Shown: positions 60,885-64,000 of the stretch, one piece after another
Position numbering within the stretch: the stretch's first letter is position 1
Layout: each line of letters opens with the position of its first letter
From: Dokdonella_A sp014338185
GTDB taxonomy: Bacteria > Pseudomonadota > Gammaproteobacteria > Xanthomonadales > Rhodanobacteraceae
Length of the DNA stretch: 64,000 nucleotides
Direction of reading: 5' to 3'
Assembly: GCA_030263295.1 (NCBI GenBank)
Contig: SZOS01000011.1
Span: 11,894 to 75,893 of the forward strand
Program-made: the position numbers and the translations under genes
Notes under the pieces: model-generated
Databases searched by the model: none
What the model was told of the DNA's origin: nothing
Seen by the model: the letters and a program-made list of their open reading frames with translations, nothing else

Positions 60885-61421
60885 CTACAAATGTGGCTGC
60901 AACCACGCGCTCAGCGCGGATTCGTCGAACAGGCCGAAATGTTGGGCGAGGATGCGCCCGTCGCGCCCGATCAGCACGGTGTACGGCAGGACTTTGCGCT
61001 CGTTGCCGTAAATTGTCGACAGGTTGCCGTCCGTTTGCGGATCATCGACGAGGATCGGGTAGCCGACCGGGTGCTCGCGCAGGAACTCGCGCGTGGCCGC
61101 GACCTCGTCGACCGCGATGCCGATGACCGCGAGGCCGCGCCCCGCATGGCGCTGCGCGATGCGGTCGAGCACCGGCATCTCGGCGCGGCAGGGTGCGCAC
61201 CAGCTGGCCCAGAAATTGAGCACGATGAGCTTGCCGTTCCATTCGCCGATGTCGCGTGGTTTGCCCTCGGGGTCGGGTCGCACGAACGCCGCGCGCGCGG
61301 CGCCGACCTGGCTGTAGCCCTCGCCGCCGCCGCTACCGGGCTTGAACCAGCGGCCCGCGAGCAGGCCGGCGGTGGCGGCCAGCAGGGCAAGTACCACGAT
61401 CCACGCCGGTGAGCGCCGCAT
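60885..61421 (-). CDS. TlpA-like thioredoxin-fold protein
   Basis: The 178-residue protein has an N-terminal membrane anchor (residues 5-24, PAWIVVLALLAATAGLLAGR) and a thioredoxin domain with the active site NFWASWCAPCRAEMPVLDR and cis-Pro region LPYTVLIGRDGR. It should act in the periplasm as a disulfide reductase fed by DsbD, whose gene lies ten bases upstream on the same strand. Start at 61421 is preferred because it fits the anchor. Confidence 0.93.
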   Translation of the reverse strand: MRRSPAWIVVLALLAATAGLLAGRWFKPGSGGGEGYSQVGAARAAFVRPDPEGKPRDIGEWNGKLIVLNFWASWCAPCRAEMPVLDRIAQRHAGRGLAVIGIAVDEVAATREFLREHPVGYPILVDDPQTDGNLSTIYGNERKVLPYTVLIGRDGRILAQHFGLFDESALSAWLQPHL

Positions 61422-61431
61422 CGGGGCGTGC

Positions 61432-62700
61432 TCAGCGCGGCGCCAGCGCATCGGCGACGATGCGGTGGGTGAGCAGGGTCGGCAGCACCTCGCCCGGGCC
61501 GTCCTCGCCCGCGCGGAACACCACGTACAGCGGCACACCGACCGCGCGATAGTCCTTGAGGAACGCACTGATGGCCGGGTCGGCATTGGTCCAGTCGCCG
61601 GTCATGAGCACGCTGTTGCTGCGGTCGAGCACCTCGCGGAAGGCTGCGGTGTGCAGCACCGCGCGCTCGTTGACCTTGCAGGTCACGCACCAGTCCGCGC
61701 CCATGTCGACGAACACGCCGCGGCCCTGCGCGCGCAGCTCGGCCAGGCGCTGCGCCGAGTAGGGCACCGCGTCGGCGCGGTGGGTGGCCGCGGCGGCCGC
61801 CGGCGCAAGGCGCTCGATGCGCGCGAGCGGCAGCAGCGCGACGAGCAGCACCGCGAGCGCGGCCATGCGCAGCACCAGGCCGCGGTGGCGCGTGCGCTCC
61901 CACAGCCACAGTCCCAGCGCGAGCGCGGTCGCACCCGCAAGCACGAGCCCGATCGCATCCACGCCGCGCTGGTTGCCCAGCACCCACACCAGCCACGCCG
62001 CGGTCAGGTACATCGGGAAGGCGAGGAACTGCTTGAAGGTCTCCATCCACGCGCCCGGCCGCGGCAGCCGCCGCGCCAGCGCGGGCACGTAGCCGATCAC
62101 CAGGAACGGCAGCGCCAGCCCGAGGCCGAGCGCGAGGAACACCAGGAGCGCGGTCCAGGCCGAGGCCGTGAAGGCATAGGCCAGCGCCGAGCTCATGAAC
62201 GGCACCGTGCACGGGCTGGCCACCACCACCGCGAGCACGCCGGTGAAGAAGTCACCCGCCGCGCCGCTGCGGTTGGCCAGACCGCTGCCCATGCCGGCCA
62301 GTCCCGCGCCGAGGTTGAACACGCCCGACAGGCTCAGGCCGATCGCGAACATCACGTACACGAGCGCGGCCACGAACAGCGGCTGCTGCAGCTGGAAGCC
62401 CCAGCCCAGCGCATGGCCGGCCGCGCGCAGGCCGATCACCGCGAGGCCGACCGCGGCGAAGGACACCAGCACGCCCGCGCTGTAGACCAGCGCGTGGCGG
62501 CGCGCCTTGTGCACGCTCTCGCCGCTCTGGGCGAGGCCGAGCACCTTGAGCGACAGCACCGGCAGCACGCAGGGCATGAGGTTGAGGATCACGCCGCCGA
62601 TGAAGGCGAACGCCAGCAGCAAAATGGACTGCCCGCGCTGGCTGCGTCGCAGGTGCCGGGAGAAGCGGGTCGGGATCGGCAAGTGTCTCATCAGCATCAC
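61432..62700 (-). CDS. dsbD: DsbD membrane and thioredoxin part with a foreign N-terminus
   Basis: From FIGGVILNLMPCVLPVLSLK to the end, this is DsbD: eight membrane helices with the redox Cys in LMPC and ASPCTVPFM, and a C-terminal thioredoxin domain with DMGADWCVTCKVNERA. It moves electrons from cytosolic thioredoxin to periplasmic partners such as the TlpA-like protein next to it. The usual N-terminal periplasmic domain (about 150-200 residues) and signal peptide are missing. Instead there are about 30 residues (start GTG 62700; RRSQRGQSILLLAFAFIG) like the N-terminus of a TadE/TadG-type pilus protein. I read this frame as a fusion of two unrelated genes, not a natural DsbD. Confidence 0.8.
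   Translation of the reverse strand: MMLMRHLPIPTRFSRHLRRSQRGQSILLLAFAFIGGVILNLMPCVLPVLSLKVLGLAQSGESVHKARRHALVYSAGVLVSFAAVGLAVIGLRAAGHALGWGFQLQQPLFVAALVYVMFAIGLSLSGVFNLGAGLAGMGSGLANRSGAAGDFFTGVLAVVVASPCTVPFMSSALAYAFTASAWTALLVFLALGLGLALPFLVIGYVPALARRLPRPGAWMETFKQFLAFPMYLTAAWLVWVLGNQRGVDAIGLVLAGATALALGLWLWERTRHRGLVLRMAALAVLLVALLPLARIERLAPAAAAATHRADAVPYSAQRLAELRAQGRGVFVDMGADWCVTCKVNERAVLHTAAFREVLDRSNSVLMTGDWTNADPAISAFLKDYRAVGVPLYVVFRAGEDGPGEVLPTLLTHRIVADALAPR
62595..62625. other. Probable chimeric junction
   Basis: To the left the sequence is very GC-rich Xanthomonadales-like dsbD. To the right it is less GC-rich and encodes TadE/TadG and response-regulator sequence. The residues LAFAFIG fit both a TadG-like N-terminal helix and the first DsbD membrane helix, so the join probably lies in this shared stretch. 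Confidence 0.65.
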
Positions 62701-62712
62701 ACCGGAGGGCGG

Positions 62713-63657
62713 CTAATAGTCCAGGTCAGGCTCGGCAGCAGAGACGGGGAAAAATGCCCAGACATGGATCATCTGGCCATCGGCGAGCGGCCCCAGGTTG
62801 AACCAGGGCAGCGCGAGCAGTTGGCGGTGCCGCCAGAAAACCTCGACCAGCACCAGCCCAAAGTTGGCTACCTCGTCAATCCTGCGCGCGCGGTCTGGAT
62901 GGTCGTTGAAGTCCAGCATTTCCTCCACTTTGGCGGTGGAGAAGGCCGACCCCAGGCAGTCCATCGGCGCGCCGAAGTTCATCTGGTGGTTGCCGCGAAA
63001 AACATAGCCGCGCACGTTGTCCCACGTCGAGTCAAAACGGGCGGTGTCCTCATCCACGCCGCTGCCGCTGCCGTCGTGATTCCAGTCGAAGGGGTCGTAT
63101 TCGTCGTCGTTTTCGCACTCGTTGGCGCGGGCGGGCAGCCGGCCCACGATGCGCACCTCGGCGTCGGGCAGGCCGCGCTTGAGCACCACGAACTGAAAGA
63201 CCGACACTGCGATGTCATCGGTCAGGTCGTTGAACTCCAGCGGCTCCATGTTGCCGATCACCGAGCAGGCCACGCCGTCGTAGAAGCCGATGGGCCGCTC
63301 ATCATCGCCAGGAATGTACCCCCAGGCGCTCAGGTCTGGGCCGGGCCAGGTCAGTTGCTCTTCAAAGGGGCGCTTGTCGAAGTTGGTGATCAGGTCTTCG
63401 CAGTCCATGCGGTGGTATTTCAGTTCTTCGCCGTCGGGCCACCCTGTTGGGTCCAGCGTGGCCCCGAAGCGCCCGGCCTCGCGCACGACATCGAGCAGCG
63501 TCAGGTAGTTGTTGGCGTACCAGCCGATCTCGGTCAGGCCCATCAGCATGAACAGCAGGATCGGCAGGGTGAGGGTCAGTTCCACCAGGCTTTGGCCGCG
63601 CGTGCCGGTCGGCGTACCGTCCAGCACAGCCAGTAATCTACGGAGTCTGCCCCGCAT
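62713..63657 (-). CDS. TadE-like protein
   Basis: This 314-residue protein begins with the TadE/TadG N-terminus: basic residues, TRGQSLVELTLTLPILLFML, then GLTEIGWYANNYLTLLD. A long acidic periplasmic or external part follows, with no second domain I recognise. It is longer than usual TadE. TadE-type pseudopilins act in Flp/Tad pilus assembly. The ribosome site GAGGTG precedes the ATG. GC content and style differ from everything left of 62600, and the partner frame starts 12 bases after its stop. It could come from another phylum such as Chloroflexota; that is inference. Confidence 0.8.
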   Translation of the reverse strand: MRGRLRRLLAVLDGTPTGTRGQSLVELTLTLPILLFMLMGLTEIGWYANNYLTLLDVVREAGRFGATLDPTGWPDGEELKYHRMDCEDLITNFDKRPFEEQLTWPGPDLSAWGYIPGDDERPIGFYDGVACSVIGNMEPLEFNDLTDDIAVSVFQFVVLKRGLPDAEVRIVGRLPARANECENDDEYDPFDWNHDGSGSGVDEDTARFDSTWDNVRGYVFRGNHQMNFGAPMDCLGSAFSTAKVEEMLDFNDHPDRARRIDEVANFGLVLVEVFWRHRQLLALPWFNLGPLADGQMIHVWAFFPVSAAEPDLDY

Positions 63658-63758
63658 AGTTCACCTCAAAATGCCAGTGGGCCGCCAACCAGTAAGCAAG
63701 ACAGTGACCCGCACGCCCCCTTCCGGCGGCGAGCGATGCTGCCCCTATTGGCAATGAT

Positions 63759-63786
63759 ACCATAGAAGGTCTGGCGGCCCTGTCAG
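63759..63786 (-). promoter_or_regulatory. Possible promoter of the TadE-like gene
   Basis: On the minus strand CTGACA (63781-63786) and TATGGT (63759-63764) are spaced by 16 bases, about 100 bases before the TadE ATG, in an AT-richer stretch. Confidence 0.3.
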
Positions 63787-63801
63787 GCTATTGTGAGGAG
63801 T

Positions 63802-64000
63802 TTATAAGGATTTGTCAGCGTCACGGGACTGAATCGCGGGCGACGAGTCATCGCGCGCGCCCTCAACGCTGGCGTGGATCAGGTAGCCCCGCCCGTGCAG
63901 CGACACAAGGAGGCGTGGATGCTCCGGGTCGCTCTCGATCTTGCGCCGCAGATTGCGGATATGGTTGCGCACCAGGGCTGTGTCACCGCTGTGGTGCGGG
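63802..64000 (-). CDS. OmpR-type response regulator, C-terminal end
   Basis: Only the last 65 residues are in the window; the frame runs off at 64000. They form the winged-helix end of an OmpR/PhoB-type regulator: LVRNHIRNLRRKIESDPEHP and then LLVSLHGRGYLIHA, followed by an acidic tail ending DADKSL. The receiver domain is outside the window. It is on the same strand as the TadE-like gene and 144 bases before it. Confidence 0.88.
   Translation of the reverse strand, partial: PHHSGDTALVRNHIRNLRRKIESDPEHPRLLVSLHGRGYLIHASVEGARDDSSPAIQSRDADKSL

Noticed and set aside
61432..62700. A natural short DsbD without its N-terminal domain
   Set aside because: Possible, but the RGQS-type N-terminus, the adjacent TadE gene and the composition change make a fusion of unrelated sequences more likely.

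Overview
The window is 64 kb of very GC-rich, densely packed DNA from a gammaproteobacterium, most probably a member of the Xanthomonadales/Lysobacterales (Rhodanobacteraceae or Dokdonella-like). The evidence is the gene content and order: dsbD-tlpA-aroQ-accB-accC-prmA-DUF3426-fis-purH-purD, bactofilin-erpA-nudC-ampE-like-fpr, several secreted proteins with an I/V-F-x-D-G-F-E tag, and codon use strongly biased to G/C at third positions. No gap between genes exceeds about 300 bases. The longest (17898-18190, 30537-30816, 56883-57152) hold hairpins or nothing recognisable. The -10 elements listed are read by eye and mostly lack a good -35.

Layout. 1-5.4 kb: the 3' part of a secreted subtilisin-like protease, L-serine dehydratase, a glutaredoxin-like protein and a secreted beta-helix protein. 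5.5-10.2 kb: a minus-strand cluster in which two related DUF697-type GTPases flank YceI, cytochrome b561 and YceI. 10.3-15.4 kb: a large hybrid sensor kinase, hemE and a solo WGR-domain protein. 15.5-21.1 kb: a TonB-dependent receptor and a surface protein with a barrel-like N-terminal region and seven Ig/cadherin-like repeats. 21.2-30.5 kb: NAD synthetase, a copper/silver efflux operon (small Cys/His protein, cusC, cusB with a His/Met-rich minisatellite, cusA) and a DUF72 protein. 30.8-35.8 kb: a PAS-PAS-GGEEF diguanylate cyclase, a tagged secreted protein and an S9 peptidase. 36.0-40.2 kb: a flavoprotein, a thiamine-diphosphate enzyme and a HEPN protein.

40.2-46.9 kb is a housekeeping stretch: elongator tRNA-Met with a good promoter, rppH, Fur-box-preceded bfd, bfr, hemJ, a DUF6776-type coiled-coil protein overlapping a bactofilin, erpA, nudC, an AmpE-like membrane protein and ferredoxin-NADP reductase. 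Iron storage and release (bfr, bfd), haem synthesis (hemE, hemJ) and Fe-S assembly (erpA) cluster loosely here and at 14 kb. 46.9-62.6 kb holds an MFS-acyltransferase fusion, a TPR protein, purD, purH, fis, a zinc-ribbon protein, a papain-like envelope hydrolase, prmA, two tandem paralogous secreted proteins, accC, accB, aroQ, a TlpA-like thioredoxin and the membrane and C-terminal part of dsbD.

The last 1.4 kb (about 62.6-64.0 kb) does not fit the rest. It is less GC-rich, encodes a TadE-like protein and the end of an OmpR-type response regulator, and the reading frame called dsbD begins with what looks like the N-terminus of a second TadE/TadG-like protein. The most economical reading is a chimeric junction near 62595-62625, either an assembly error or a recombination through a short shared sequence. 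The most interesting biology elsewhere is the short I/V-F-x-D-G-F-E/D element in four otherwise unrelated exported proteins, the inverse-autotransporter-like repeat protein and the GTPase/YceI/b561 cluster.
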